Shown piece after piece: positions 33,712 through 46,682 of a stretch of 64,000 nucleotides of DNA; the first letter of the stretch is position 1, and every line of letters begins with the position of its first letter. The DNA comes from Whitmania pigra. Its lineage: Eukaryota > Annelida > Clitellata > Hirudinida > Haemopidae. The translations under genes were made by a program, and so were the position numbers. The stretch is from positions 330,001 to 394,000 of the forward strand of contig JAJTWR010000383.1 of NCBI GenBank assembly GCA_021613335.1, written 5' to 3'. The notes below the pieces were generated by a model, which saw only the letters and a list, made by a program, of their open reading frames with translations, ran no database searches and was not told the DNA's origin.

Positions 33712-36700
33712 ATGGACATCGATAGTGCAATGGCTAAGGTAGGAGGATGGAAAAGATGGAACTTGTTCGCGTATGTTCTTGTTGGAACAGCTTTCAGTAT
33801 GCCACTCTCTTGGAATGAACTTAGTATTGTCTTTGTCGGTGAGTTTGGTTCTGAAAAACGTCGTGGGTTTCATAATAATTATTTCATGTGGTAACAAATG
33901 CTATAATTAACCTATGCAGCATTATTACTGTTATTGCACTGATGAATACACCGAGAATTTAAGCTACCCGTATTCAGCCGCATTTGTATCTCCTAATGTT
34001 TAAATTATGCACAGTCAATGAAACTTCTCGATGTATCGATGGAAAGTTTAAGCTGTTCTTACTCAGTCTCTGTCTTGATGGTTTTTTAAAATGGGCATCA
34101 ATTTGTCAAACAAACAGTAAATATATTGGAGACGTTTAAAGAACATCACCTGCAGTCCAAATCATCTCTGTTATGCAAAGGACTATAATCAAATAAACAA
34201 ACAAACATCACCTGCATTAAACAACAATTTAAAGCATCGGAATATTTGTTTAAATAATGGCAAAACATCTACAATTCATTTAATACAGATATTTAACGTA
34301 GCATATTTAGTGTTCTTCTTCGCCAAGAAAAATGAACAATCAATACTGGACATAAATTGAGATGGTTAATTTTATCACATACTCGCGGGTTTGACGGACG
34401 CTAATAACCACCTAGCGAGCCTATCACGTACACTTTCTATACCACATCGGATACTTTGGACTTTTCTTATTTATTTTCAACCAATTGATTGCCATTGACC
34501 ATTATCATAAATTTGTGATGCCAAGAAATAAATAAGAAAATAGATTGATATAAAAAGTTAAGAAACAATGTAATAAATTAATTTAAAATTAATAGATGCC
34601 TATTAAGGTCGTTGTTAGAAATACAAGATGTGGCAAGGTTATGGAGCTATTGATTTCGGAAAGTAGAAAATAACACGGTTGTTGAAGAAGTATAGCCTAC
34701 GACTGAAGGAGCATTTCTTGGCATTTTGGCAAAATAATGAGATGTTGATGTTGATGTTGCGGAGTCTTGAGACCAGAAGTATGCTATTGTAAGGCAGGGC
34801 TCTCAATGGCTATTGTCAAGTATTTTTGAATATGTTCAGTCATGGTTGATTTAATTTTGAGGACATATGTTACTTATTATTAAAAAATTTAACCTCCTCA
34901 ATTTCTAAACTAGTTGAAGGCTGATCTCAACAATAAGTTGATTTTGGTTGTTATATTATCGATGCTGATCTGGCTGTATTAAGGAGACGTTTTTTGTTAA
35001 AATTACGAAAACAGAGCATTTCCAACAACATGGAATCTTTTGAGATAATAATTTAATTGTTAAAATAAAAGATTAATTAATCTTGAACTACTGAAGCAAA
35101 TAAATAATGATCTTTGCAGGATGGGAACCACCACATTCCTGCGTGGAATCTGAATCTGGGAAGAGTAAAAAAAACACCACACACATCGAACTTTCTCAGA
35201 CGTGGTCAAATCTGAGTGAAAGAAATCAAAGTCATTTTGATCTAAAATGTTACTTTGAAAAATATGATAATCACACTGGTGATGCTTCTGTAACGAAGTG
35301 TAATAAATGGACGTTTGAAAGCGGTGGATACCATACCATTGCAGAAGAGGTACAAGTTTTTATTTCTTTTGATCGATTTTGGTTTTTGTAACATATTTTT
35401 GATTTTTACATTTATTTGAATATTTAGTTTGAAATAACTAAGAAAAATTGCAAAAATTATAATTTGAAGTAAAATTAGATAATGTCAAATAAATGTTTAT
35501 CAAAATTCAAATTGAATTTTGCGCATAACCGAGATCTTTATTATGCCAGCAAAAACAATTTGAAATTATTTTCGAAGATATTTTCTAATTTTTCTGTTAG
35601 TGGGGATTGGTCTGCGATCGTAACTACTTGGCCGAATTGTCCCAAACCATGTACCAACTGGGCTCAATGGCAGGGGAGATCTGTTCTTTCGTGGTGGACA
35701 GGTATGGTCGAAAGAAGGTCCACATCATCACCCACATCTGCATCTGCATCATCGGCATGATCAACGCTTATTCAGTGGGATACGTAATGTTTGCTCTGAC
35801 TAAAGCCGCTGTGGGCTTATTTGTAGCGGTAAGAAATATATATTGTATATCTAGTAAAGGTATACTTCGGTTTTCATTTCTCTAAAATGTTTGATAGTCT
35901 TACTGTAGAATTAGCTTATTAAAAATATTGAAATTTTTTAATATCTCAAATCTTAAATATTTCCCATAGATTAATATCACCTCGGGTACTATGCTTATTT
36001 TGGAATTTTTCGATGCCAAACGAAGGACACTGCCTGGAATTTTTCTCGAGAACTTCTTTGCTTTGTATTATATCTTCTTACCTGGATTGGCATACTTGAT
36101 CAAGGGCTGGAAAACTCTTCAGATGACCATCTCCTTAGCATCACTGATTTTGGCACTGCTAATAATGTGGGTTTTTATCTCGAAATAAGATCAACTTGGT
36201 TTGGTTAATTATACTGTTTCCATAACATTAACGTAAATACATACATGTATATATTTAAACAAAAATATAATTTTTGCTCAAAAATGTATCATCACACTTA
36301 TAATCTTAAGGGTAGCCATTTGGCATTTAAGCACTGATTGCAGCTCTCCAATATCAAAACATCTCAAAAACAATTTTATTTTTTTTATAAAAAATTTCTT
36401 TACAGACCTATACCAGAATCTCCTTCCTGGTTGATAACCAGAGGTAAAACCGAGAAGGCAGACAAAATTCTTCGAAACATCGCAAAATGGAATAAAGTCA
36501 AAGTTACCCACTTGGCATTTTATTTGATTAAATTACAATATAGCATTTAAACTAAAGTTTAACATTCACACAATTTTTCAGCTAGATCCTAACACTTCCC
36601 TTGTCTCCGAAATTCTAAAACCTATCGAGCAAATCGTCGAACAAAAAAGTTATGTAATATCTGAAATGGCATCTTTTTCCTTGAGCGTTACTGAAGAGGA

Positions 36701-38431
36701 AAATGGTTTTCCAGGATATAAGACTGATGAGAAAGTTGTAAATGAAGTATCCATTATTGAACCATTCATCTACGAGCCGAAAGAGAGTTCGAAATTTAGA
36801 CATATCTTAGATCCTGTCATACTTAAATGTCTTGCTATTTCGAGCCTATTATGGTGAATATTTGAACAAATATGGTGCCTTTCAATTTTAAGTAATTGTT
36901 TAACATCTTAATCTACAAGGCATAAATGTAAATTACGTTTATTATACCTCAAAAATATATTCATAGTTTGAGTTTGTTTTGGAATATGAATTAGACATGA
37001 CAGAATATATTTCTTTAATAGCAAAAACTTTATTATTGTGCTAATAATTTCTATTCTTAATTTATACTTCAGGTTCTCGAACTGCCTCATGTTTTACGGC
37101 ATCATTTTGGCAAGTCCGAGTCTACAAGGAAATCGTTTCTTAAATTTCGTTCTTTTGGGACTTGTTGAAATTCCTTCCACTGTTGTGGCTTTCTTTTTGA
37201 CCAAAACGTAACAATACTCATTTCATTATACAATAATATCAGTTAACATTAAATATGAATTAGTTCTATTAGAGAGAAAGTACAAGAAATGAATATTTTC
37301 AGGCTTGGTAGAAGATTGACATGTTCCGCAGCTTTGTTTTTGGGTGGTTGTTTTGTGGGTGCAATCGTCTTCATCCCTATAAACACAGGTATATTATTTT
37401 AAATTAAAATATTACATTTCGTGTTTTAAGAATTAACATAAGATTTTGATAATTATCAATGAGTAAAGCAGAAATAAAAGCACAGTTAATTTGGATATCA
37501 AAGTATAAAAAAATGGAAAAGTCAATAAATCAATATAAATCACTAATAATTATTTAATTATTTGCGTGAATTGTTAACGCTTCAAATGAATCGCAAAAAG
37601 AGTTTCAAATCGATAAATTATAATGTTTTATAATTAAATTAAAAAAATAATAAATAAATTAAAAATAATAGATTAATACAAAACATTATAATTTATCGAT
37701 TTAAAATTCCAAACAGCTTGAAATAAAAAATATTTTCATATAAGAAATAAATAAGTTTCTTGGTTTAACTTCAACGTCCGATAAATAATTTGGTTAATTC
37801 GTTGTAAGAAGCATTCAAATAATTTTTTTTAACTTTTTTCAGACACAATGACTTCCCTAAAACTGGCATTTGTCATCCTTGCAAAAGGATTCGTCTCAGC
37901 CTCCTTCGCCATTATGGTGCTTTACACGAAAGAGGTTTTCCCTACTAATATCAGGTGATCTGTTTAAGCTATTACAGGTGAACTGAGTAAGTTGTTACAA
38001 TTTTATAGTTTAATTGTTTTGCAATTCATGAACACGTTATCAATGTTGATGTCATTTAACATTTCAGAGGCACCTGCTGTGGCGTTTGTCAATTGTGTGG
38101 GCGTCTCGGATCATTATCAGCACCAATGACTGCCTACATGGTCTTAATGTTTATTACCATTTTAGATCTAATTAATGGAACCGGCATAGTTGTAGAGAAA
38201 TACATTTTATTCTTAGTTATTATTTTAACAAATTGTTAACATTTTCAAAAGACCAAGACTGAAAATCTGTTTTGGGTTCCCAACATTCTGTTCGGTGTGG
38301 TGTCCTTAATCGTCAGCTTCCTGCTTCTGTTCCTACCCGAGACCAACAACCAGCCCTTACCAGAAACTGTTGAGGACTGCCACGAGTTGAATGCCAATAG
38401 CAAGTTCTTCAGTTGTCAAAATAGGAAATAA
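33712..38431 (+). CDS. SLC22-like organic ion transporter, array gene 2
   Basis: Eleven exons: 33712-33838, 35120-35349, 35601-35828, 35970-36166, 36406-36502, 36582-36853, 37073-37207, 37303-37388, 37843-37954, 38068-38140, 38252-38431. The frame is open through all of them, giving 578 aa. N terminus MDIDSAMAKVGGWKRW. The extracellular loop (43-119) has Asn-glycosylation sequons NTT, NLS, NQS and NHT. MFS motif DRYGRK at 152-157. SLC22 motif PESPSWLITRGKTEKADK in exon 5. Linker residues about 294-365. C terminus LPETNNQPLPETVEDC. Exons 5-8 are closest to gene 4; exon 3 is nearly identical to gene 3. It should move small organic ions across the plasma membrane; substrate not deducible. Confidence 0.93.
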
Positions 38432-38654
38432 GTTTATTGTTCTGTGTGTTGTAAACCTTGTTGAAAGCGATATCATAATACATTTTTATTTTCATGGTAT
38501 TATGCATTACAATACGTTTTGTATAAAAAAAATGGATTTCGTAGTTCTATTCGGTTAAGGTTAGTAGGTGTGCCTCTCGAATAGTTCCCGCTTGATCTGT
38601 TTGTGGTACGTTTGGGTTAACTGCAGTCGCTTGGTTTATTGCACTTTGTTTCGA

Positions 38655-38660
38655 AATAAA
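38655..38660 (+). promoter_or_regulatory. Candidate poly(A) signal of gene 2
   Basis: AATAAA 224 bp after the TAA of gene 2, the first such hexamer after the stop. Confidence 0.4.
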
Positions 38661-39735
38661 GAAATTATCTGTCTTACTTTAAAGTTGATTTTAGTACAAA
38701 AGACATAATACATGGTAAACCGATTTTAATTTCATTCGCAAATTATTTTATTCCAATTTTGGTAAATTTTATTTATTTTAACTTTTAATCATGAAATAGA
38801 AAACATTGTGACATGAACATTTTTAAATATTTAAAATACTTGAAATACTTATTTCTCAATGAAATATTTATTTATATTTTGTTGCTGTTGAAATGGACTG
38901 CATTTCGAGTAATATTTCACTCATCGAAGTAATCAATCAAACAATTTATTTGCAATTATAACATCGCAGACGTTAAATAAGTAAGAATATTGGTAAAGAA
39001 AAAATTATAATTTACTTTTAAAAAAATATGGTTGAAGGAAACATCCTAAAGAGAAAACTCCCGCTGTTGGATGCCCAATGATTAGAAATTCAATAATTTT
39101 AAAAAGCGGATAAAGTGATTGTTGAACTATACAGGTTATGGCGATTCAATAAGAAGCTGTTTACAAAGTTTGAAAGTGTGAATGTTTTATTGACCAGATT
39201 ATGTGAATTGGTATCATAGAGTAGAAAGGTTGGACCTAAACACATTATGGAGCGGCGTTTAACATTCGAGATGAGCGAAAATGATATTAATGGAAGGATT
39301 ACACTTTTGAGAACGTAAGTCCGAATGAAGCTTTTTATATTAGTTTGACTATTGAGTCGTGTTTATTGATTTTTGAAGTTTTTAATATTTATATTGGACG
39401 AATTAATTTTTGCTAGAAATTGTCCTGCGACAAATTGACCGGTCACGATTGTGGAAGGTAGTAGAGGATAGGTGGCTATTGTTCCCATTCAAGAAATATT
39501 TTACCAAGTTCCAAGTTTTTTTTTTTAGTTGTTCATAAAAATTATCAAAATACTAACGCGTAATTGTGGTTTATTTGATTTTTTTGAATTTGTTTTGGTA
39601 TTGTACAAACTTTAAATTGTTACCAGCTAAGAGATTGAATATGAAAGTTTTGCAGAAAGCATTCTTTGTTCTACACGAGTTGAGTAGACCAGAAGTCATC
39701 TAAGGCTTCTTGTATGGAAAAGAGTTTTTTTTGGC
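38661..39735. other. Intergenic, no gene seen
   Basis: AT-rich spacer between genes 2 and 3 with no relic transporter exon that I can recognise. Confidence 0.45.
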
Positions 39736-39743
39736 CTCTAGGC

Positions 39744-40306
39744 CAGCGGTTCTCAACCTCTCTGACGCCTCGTGCTACGGTGACCCCCCGTCCCAACAAC
39801 AAAATTTGAGTTTGTAAATATTGCAACAGTTTCAATGAGATGGTTGTGCTTGCTTAACTCGAGATGGAAACAGCCAACAAAACGTGCTCACTAGCAAACA
39901 AAAATTTAACAGAGAACGAGAGGTGTGAACACATCCTTATCATGTAAATTTCATTTGCACAATGTACAATATCAACTAACAAAATGAGTTGGTTATACCA
40001 AGTTTCTTCCACAGTTGCTAATTTGTATCCAGCTACCCTATGTCAGACGCTAAACTTCACACTATCGCCGCAAGCATCTCTTCCATCCAACAAACGACCC
40101 GACGCGATATTGAGCGTTATATAATATCCGAAAAATACTTCTATAAATAGCATCTTGCTCAAAATTATATGTAGGGTTAAGGACAAGGTTTTGTCAAAAG
40201 ATAAGTTTTTAAAAAAATATTTTGAAATATATATTAACAAAAATTCGCAGTGTCTTAGGCGATCCATGACAAAAACGCCAGGCTACCCCCAGATTGAGAA
40301 CAGCTG
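39744..40306. mobile_element. Old hAT-type MITE
   Basis: The left end CAGCGGTTCTCAACCT and right end GATTGAGAACAGCTG are imperfect inverted repeats of the widespread CAGTGGTTCTCAACC hAT terminus. The flanks CTCTAGGC and CTGTAGGT match at 6 of 8 positions, an eroded target duplication. No transposase is visible. It belongs to the same terminal family as the inner element at 54601-55052. Confidence 0.65.
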
Positions 40307-40314
40307 CTGTAGGT

Positions 40315-41123
40315 GATCGGAAAGCACTTGTCATAGATGGCGAAGTAGTAATCTCAATCTGTTAATATTATTGTTAATATTACTACAGTTAATACTACAA
40401 TAATTTCATTCCAACGCGCATTTTTAAAACAATCGTACTTGTCTAGGATTTGGGCATGCGTTAAGTTTTTGGTAACAAAAGTCCAGCGAGTCATGCTTTT
40501 AAAATGTATGAGTTAATTAATGTTAGGTTAATTATTGCGGCATGTTACAATAATGGTTATAATAGCTTTTTCTGGTGGATTCAACATAATACATCAGAAT
40601 ATTATCACCTGTAATTTGCTTGAATAAACTTTAAATATTTATTTATCAAAATCAAATATTTATGTTGTATTATTGGTCCGCATAATTTTTAAAGTCTGCT
40701 TTATCGCATTATTGAGAGCACGTTGTTGTTTGTTTATGCTTTTGCAACCAGATACTTCCATCAGGCTAAAAACAAAACGCAATTCCGATAAAAATAGTAA
40801 CGCTCTTTTGATACAAAATTGAGCAGAAATTGTCTCAAAGATCACAGAATGTTGAAGCGGGTCAGAGTATATGTATTGAAGAAATAAATGAAGCTGATTT
40901 CAGCAAGCAACGACATTAGAGTGTGCAAATAAATGGTAGCCCAGAGTTCCAATGCTAAAATTGTCCGTTTGCCTGCGTGCTGTTTAATTGGAAGATTGCT
41001 TACCCTAATCGAGAAGTCTTACGAAATTATCTGTAATTTGGATATGAAGCTGTAGCTTTCGGCTTGTGAATAATGTGCAAGATATCTAAACAAAATTAAC
41101 TTTTCAACATCGGAAGATTACAC
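40315..41123. other. Intergenic / 5' flank of gene 3, no gene seen
   Basis: AT-rich. The TTAAAAGTC upstream block of the other copies is not found before gene 3, in line with its different first exon. Confidence 0.45.
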
Positions 41124-44100
41124 ATGGACGTTGATTCTGCCCTGGCTCAAGTGGGGGGTTACAAAAGATGGAATCTGTTCATGTTTGTAGTTGTTGGCAT
41201 GTCTTTGAACATTCCTGTTTGTTGGCATGGTCTCAGCATTGTCTTTGTCGGTGAGTTCAGTTTTGGTGGTGCAGTGGGTGAAAAATAACATGGTAATTAT
41301 TTTTATGTATCGAGATAACATTTGATATCAGTATCTAATCATAGCCACCCTTTTTCACATATTTGTAAACATATCTGTAGCATTACAGATTTGCAAGTGA
41401 TTTGCTCACTTCAAATGATTAGAATTTCAAAATGTTAGAAGTACAGTATTTGTCGTTGGGATACAACACTCAAATTTTCGTAACGTTATTGCGTCATTGT
41501 GCATCATATTTATACCATTGAGCAAATAAATGTAATAGTTTTTTCAGATAACTGGACAACTTGTAAGATTCATGCAGGTGTCGTATTCGGATCGCTTTAG
41601 CAGTGGGAATTTCTAATAAAAACTCTCACTCATGGGGCTAAATTGACGGTGAAACATTAACACAATGCACTCCTCATATCACTGAGCATTGTTTGGCATT
41701 AGAAACAGTGTGCTTTAACTTTGTAAAGGCGCTTTGTAGTAAAATATAAAACCAATAAAAAATTTCAGCTGCTTTAGCAAGTTGAAATCTCAAAGTACAT
41801 CAAGTTACAACATCTGGGTTTTGTTAGATGATTTGCAGACAATATAAATGTGTTCCAAGTTTGAATGTTTCCTGAAATCTGCCAAAAATATTTTATGAAT
41901 AAAAGAATTTGCTTCAATTTCGAAAAAACCTGCCATTTGTAAATCACCATCTTGAGGTTAACGACAATTACATATCCCTTCACGGGACGTGAAATGAAAC
42001 AAAATACATAATTCAAAGTGGCAAATTGAAAATTAAATCGTCATAAACTTTTGTTGCTCTTCGTTGTCGAAATATTATTAACGATTTCACGATGAAAAAA
42101 AAATTATATTTCAAAGTTTTTTTATTTATTTCATAAAAATAGAGGGTGGCCTTCAACCGACAACCTGTGGCTCAAATTATAAGCAAGGTGCAAACGCCTC
42201 CTAACCCGACAAAAAAAAACGAAACAAAAAAATAAAACAAACCAAAAATAAACTCAAACATTAACTTCTCAGTCTAAACTATAAATTCTGTTGGCAAAAA
42301 ATCTGTCCAAGTTCCTTTTGAAATTTTCAACATCCTGTGACGTCACAACATCCTGAGGCAAACTGTTCCATTCTATAATATTTGTTAGATATTCGTTGAG
42401 ATCGCTGGTGGACATGCCAGCTTGGAATCTATTTTGAATGAAGAACTGATCTCTGGGGGCAGAGTTCAGGAATTTGAGTTTGATATCAAATCACTTCAAA
42501 TCCGGTGATTTTTATATCAAATCATTCCAGAAAAGATTTTACCCATCACTGTTGATTTATAAACTTTATAAACCCTGCAACTTCTGGTCTTAGTAAATCG
42601 AGATTATGAATAAACCAATATTAGTAAAATTAAGTAGTTTAATATTACAGCAGTATAGTAACTTATTAATTAATTAATTAATGTAATGAATAATTACAAG
42701 TTATTAAATCCAATGCGCCTCAAACAATTCCTTTTACTCACTGTAGGATTAATCAAGCATTTATTGTTAAATCTTTTTATGACGTCTTCAAATAATAAGC
42801 ATTTTTTCTATTTACAGGATGGGAACCTCCACACACCTGCGTGGAATCAGAAAACGGGAGGAGTCAAAGAAACACCACAAACATCGAACTTTCTCAGACG
42901 TGGTCAAATCTGAGTGAACGAAATCAAAGTCATTTTGATCCAAGATGTTACGTTGAAAAATACGATAATGAGACCGGTGATGTTTCTGTGGTGAAATGTA
43001 AAAACTGGATTTTTGAAAACGGTGGTTACCACGCTATTGCGGAAGAAGTATGGTATTGCTATTTTCAGTTATCTTGAAACAAGCTTAATTTTGACTGATG
43101 CAACTTGATATAAGAAATTACTGATAATTTTGCTGATTTAAATTTAATGTCATAGACATCACAACATCAACTTGAATCAACTTAAAACACAATTTGTTTT
43201 ACATCATTGATTGAGCAGTAATTTCTTCTATTATATTTCCAATAGTGGAGTTTGGTCTGCGACTGGAACTACATGGTCGAATTGTCTCAAACCCTGTTCC
43301 AAGTGGGCTCAATAACTGGGGAGTTCTTTTCATTCGTAGTGGACAGGTATGGTCGAAAGAAGGTCCACATCATCACCCACATCTGCATCTGCATCTTCGG
43401 CATGATCAACGCTTACTCAGTAGGATACGTAATGTTCGCTCTGACCAAAGTCGCTCTCGGTATATTTGTAGCGGTAAGAAATATATATTATATTATATTA
43501 TATACCATCAGAATAATCAGTGGTTACTCGATTTCACACTTGATGTTTGCTTTCAGCAAAGCCTCCCTGGGATTTTACGTAGCATTGTGAAATATAAATT
43601 TGCTTACATTATTATTATTGTTATTTGTATTATTATTGTTATTACTATTATTATTATTATTAAAAGGAAGTATTTCCGTGTTAATTGTTAAATTTCTGTT
43701 TTTTGAGAATTAAAATTATTTTCTTTAGCTCAACGTCACCTCGGGTGTTATGCTCGTGCTGGAGTTCTTCGATGCCAGACGTAGGACATTGCCCGGTATT
43801 TTGCTTCAAATCTTTTGGACTGTTTACCACGTCATCTTGTCTGGATTGGCATATTTAATCAAAAGATGGAACAATCTACAGATAACTCTCACGATGTTAT
43901 CTGTCATCATGGCAGTCCTACTAATGTGAGTGAATGAACAATTGTTACACATTATTTTTTATTTTTTGCTAAATTTGTCAGCAGAGGACAGAAGTCATTT
44001 ATCTGCTCACGACCCAATAAATAACAAAAAATGAGAAATAACATATTTTGATAAATTTACCTGATTATTTCCGATTTCACCTGATCAAATTAAAAACTAA

Positions 44101-46634
44101 GAATATATTTCTTAAAGACCAATACCAGAGTCACCTACCTGGTTGCTGGCCAGAGGTGAAACTGAAAAGGCAGAGAAAATTCTAAGAAATATTGCAAAAT
44201 GGAATCGAGTAAAAGTATTCAAGCATACTTATTTTATTTGTAAATAAAACTCATTTACTTGTAATAGAGTTCTAGACAGGGTTAACATGCTCACATGCAT
44301 TTTTAAAAAGTGAAGAATGTTAACAAATGAGCATTGTAAAGCGTCTCAATGCATTTGGCTGACATCACTTTTCAAATTCTTTGGAATGTAAAAGTTGAAA
44401 TTGTCCTTGTATATGTATTTATTTTATAATTTTCCATTTCATACCAAAATGATTAGAACGGAAAACCTGTCATTAAAAAATTAAATAAGTGTGATCGTTA
44501 ATCAAAATGAACCAATCACTAAATTCAATGAATTTCATTTTTAGCTGGATCAACAGACGATGCTAGTCTCTGAAATCATGAAGCCCATAGAGAAAATTAT
44601 TACTAATGACAAAAATTCTACTACATATGCAGAAAATGACATTATTTCAAATGATCTAGAAAAAGAAAATGGTGCAGCAGAATTTATCCAGATTAAAGAC
44701 GAATCTTTCATTAATCAAGAAATTGATAAAAAAAGGCAGATTTCAAAGTTCAGTCATCTTTTGGATCCAGTCATCTTTAAGTACCTTGTCATTGCCAGTT
44801 TGCTATGGTGAGTACGTAATAATTAGATTAGAAAAAAAGTTATTGTTGAAACAATATTCAAATTTGAATTTAATATGATATCAGTCCTATTTAAATAATT
44901 TTAATTCCTTTTCTTAATTTCTTAATTTTGTAATTTTGATTAAAAGTTCTTGAGTCTCAATTAAACATCATTACCATCTCAGGATATCTTTCCAATTCCA
45001 GGTTTTCGAATTGTTTCGTGTACTACGGAATCATTTTGGCAACTCCAAGACTGGAAGGAGATCGATTTTTGAACTTTTTTCTTTTGGGACTAGTCGAATT
45101 TCCGGCCACATTTCTGTCTTTCATTTTTACTAAAAAGTAACTCTTTTGACGACCAATTTATTGACAACTTGTAGCTTGTGTTAATGTTTATTTTTAATAC
45201 ATTTTTATTTGTAGAATAGAGTAATTATGTCTTATATTGTAAATGTTTATATAAAATTCTTTTTAGTAAAGTTCATAGAAATTATAAATTAATATTTCAA
45301 GGTTTGGCAGGAGAATGACTTGCTCGGCATCATTATTTTTGGCTGGATGTTCTATGGCTGTGATCATCTTCATTCCTAGAAACCCATGTTTGCTTAATTA
45401 ACTTACCCGTTTTACGTTAATGTTGTTTTAAACAGATTGTTATGACACATTTAGTCTGATTCTAACAATTTTAGCTAACTATAAGGAAATTATAAAAAGA
45501 GAATTTATGTGGGGATAATGTGAAAATCTAAGCCGTACTTTGAGTTCTTATTTAATTCCCTGATATCTAAGATAATGTTAAAGGAAAACAAATTGGTAGA
45601 TCAAGCATTTAATTCAGTTCAATCGCAGGTAACATAATGTCATTAAATCACGTCCTTAATGAATGGCCTTAGAATTTTGATATTTATGTAAAAATTCACA
45701 AAGTCTTTAGTTTTTAAAATGTAGGTGGATTAATAATTAGATGTTATTGATGTGAGTCGATGTGGAGTGTAAGTGTATTTTTAACAAACTTTTTCTACTT
45801 TCAGCGGTCACTATGATTTGGGTGAATCTGGTTTTTGTCATCTTTTCAAAAGGATTCGTATCAGCTTCTTTTGCCATAATGGTGCTCTATACGAAAGAAA
45901 TGTTTCCCACAAACATCCGGTGATTACAATTTCTATTTATTAACAGATTAATAAAAATTACTAATTTTGTATTTTTTATAGAGACTATAAATTAGGATTT
46001 TAACTAATCTTCAGAGCTACCTGTTGCGGTGTGTGCCAGTTGTTTGGTCGCCTAGGATCGTTATCAGCACCAATGACTATTTACATGGTTTTTCTCATTT
46101 TTTACGATTGAAAATAACCCTCAGTTTTGTTTGTAAAACTAATTTCAAAGTAATCATAATGCAAAAATAACAGATTTATTATTATATATTTGATTATATA
46201 TCGCTATGGGGCGTGCAGGTTAGCCGAATGGGTTACGTGCCTGCATACGGCGGTAATGGCAACAGTCGTAATGTGTCGTGTTCGAAACCCAGCCTGCACT
46301 GCCGCCAGCGCCCTTGGGAAGGAGCGCTATATAAATGGTTACAAGAAGCGCCTCTGACGCTATGCATATGGCGCTATATAAATGAAGTTACAATTACAAT
46401 TACAATTACTAATAATATTAATTAAGTTTTTAACATTTTCAAAAGACCAAGACTGAAAATCTGTTCTGGGTTCCCAACATTCTGTTCGGTGTGGTGTCCA
46501 TAATCGTCAGCTTCCTGCTTCTGTTTCTACCCGAGACCAACAACCAGCCCTTACCAGAAACTGTCGAGGACTGCCACAAATCAAATGCCAACAAGTTCTT
46601 CAGCTGTCAAAGAAATGTTGATAAACATTACTGA
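41124..46634 (+). CDS. SLC22-like organic ion transporter, array gene 3
   Basis: Eleven exons: 41124-41250, 42818-43047, 43246-43473, 43729-43925, 44118-44214, 44545-44807, 45002-45136, 45302-45387, 45805-45919, 46015-46087, 46446-46634. Phases agree with the other copies and give 579 aa. Exon 1 (MDVDSALAQVGGYKRW ... CWHGLSIVFVG) resembles gene 1, whereas exons 2-3 resemble gene 2. MFS motif DRYGRK at 152-157; exon 5 reads PESPTWLLARGETEKAEK; exon 11 LPETNNQPLPETVEDC. The exon 8 donor is weak (cat|GTTTGC, no G at -1) but at the same position as in the paralogues. Intron 1 holds a LINE tail, intron 3 a fragment of an extra exon 3, intron 10 a SINE, and the 3' UTR a hAT MITE. Confidence 0.92.
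42117..42495 (-). mobile_element. LINE 3' end (non-LTR retrotransposon)
   Basis: On the minus strand the translation contains NSAPRDQFFIQNRFQAG, then NIIEWNSLPQDVVTSQDV, then ENFKRNLDRFF and a stop. WNSLPxxVV and FKxxLDxF are typical of the C terminus of the LINE reverse-transcriptase protein. A TAAATAAA-like tail lies at the 42117 side. It is strongly 5'-truncated, within intron 1 of gene 3. Confidence 0.75.
43516..43587 (+). pseudogene. Fragment of an extra exon 3 in intron 3 of gene 3
   Basis: It reads ISGYSISHLMFAFSKASLGF then YVAL and TGA. It matches the last third of exon 3 (INAYSVGYVMFALTKVALGI then FVA), whose real copy ends 43 bp upstream. It lacks the exon's first two thirds and its donor, so it cannot replace exon 3. 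It has diverged from all five copies in the window. Confidence 0.65.
46206..46410 (+). mobile_element. tRNA-derived SINE in intron 10 of gene 3
   Basis: The head has an A-box-like TTAGCCGAATGGG and a B box GTTCGAAACC about 60 bp apart, as in tRNA-derived SINEs. The body has AGCGCCCTTGGGAAGGAGCG and two GGCGCTATATAAATG-like words. The tail is a TTACAA repeat. The relic intron at 50587-50730, homologous to this intron, lacks the insert. Related copies are at 51586 and 5938. Confidence 0.8.
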
Positions 46635-46682
46635 TTTGTATGGTTATTAGAATAAGTTATTAATATTGATTTTGTTGCTAAG

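Noticed and set aside
42544..42553. CCCATCACTG, like a hAT right end
   Set aside because: No matching left end or 8-bp duplication found; may be chance or a fragment next to the LINE.
45302..45420. Possible broken exon 8 in gene 3 (frame runs on to a stop)
   Set aside because: A GT at the same place as in the other copies (CAT|GTTTGC) keeps length and phase, so the exon is acceptable though its donor is weak.
46206..46290. Possible tRNA gene
   Set aside because: It has A- and B-box-like sequences but no cloverleaf that I can fold, and it is the head of a SINE with two more copies in the window.
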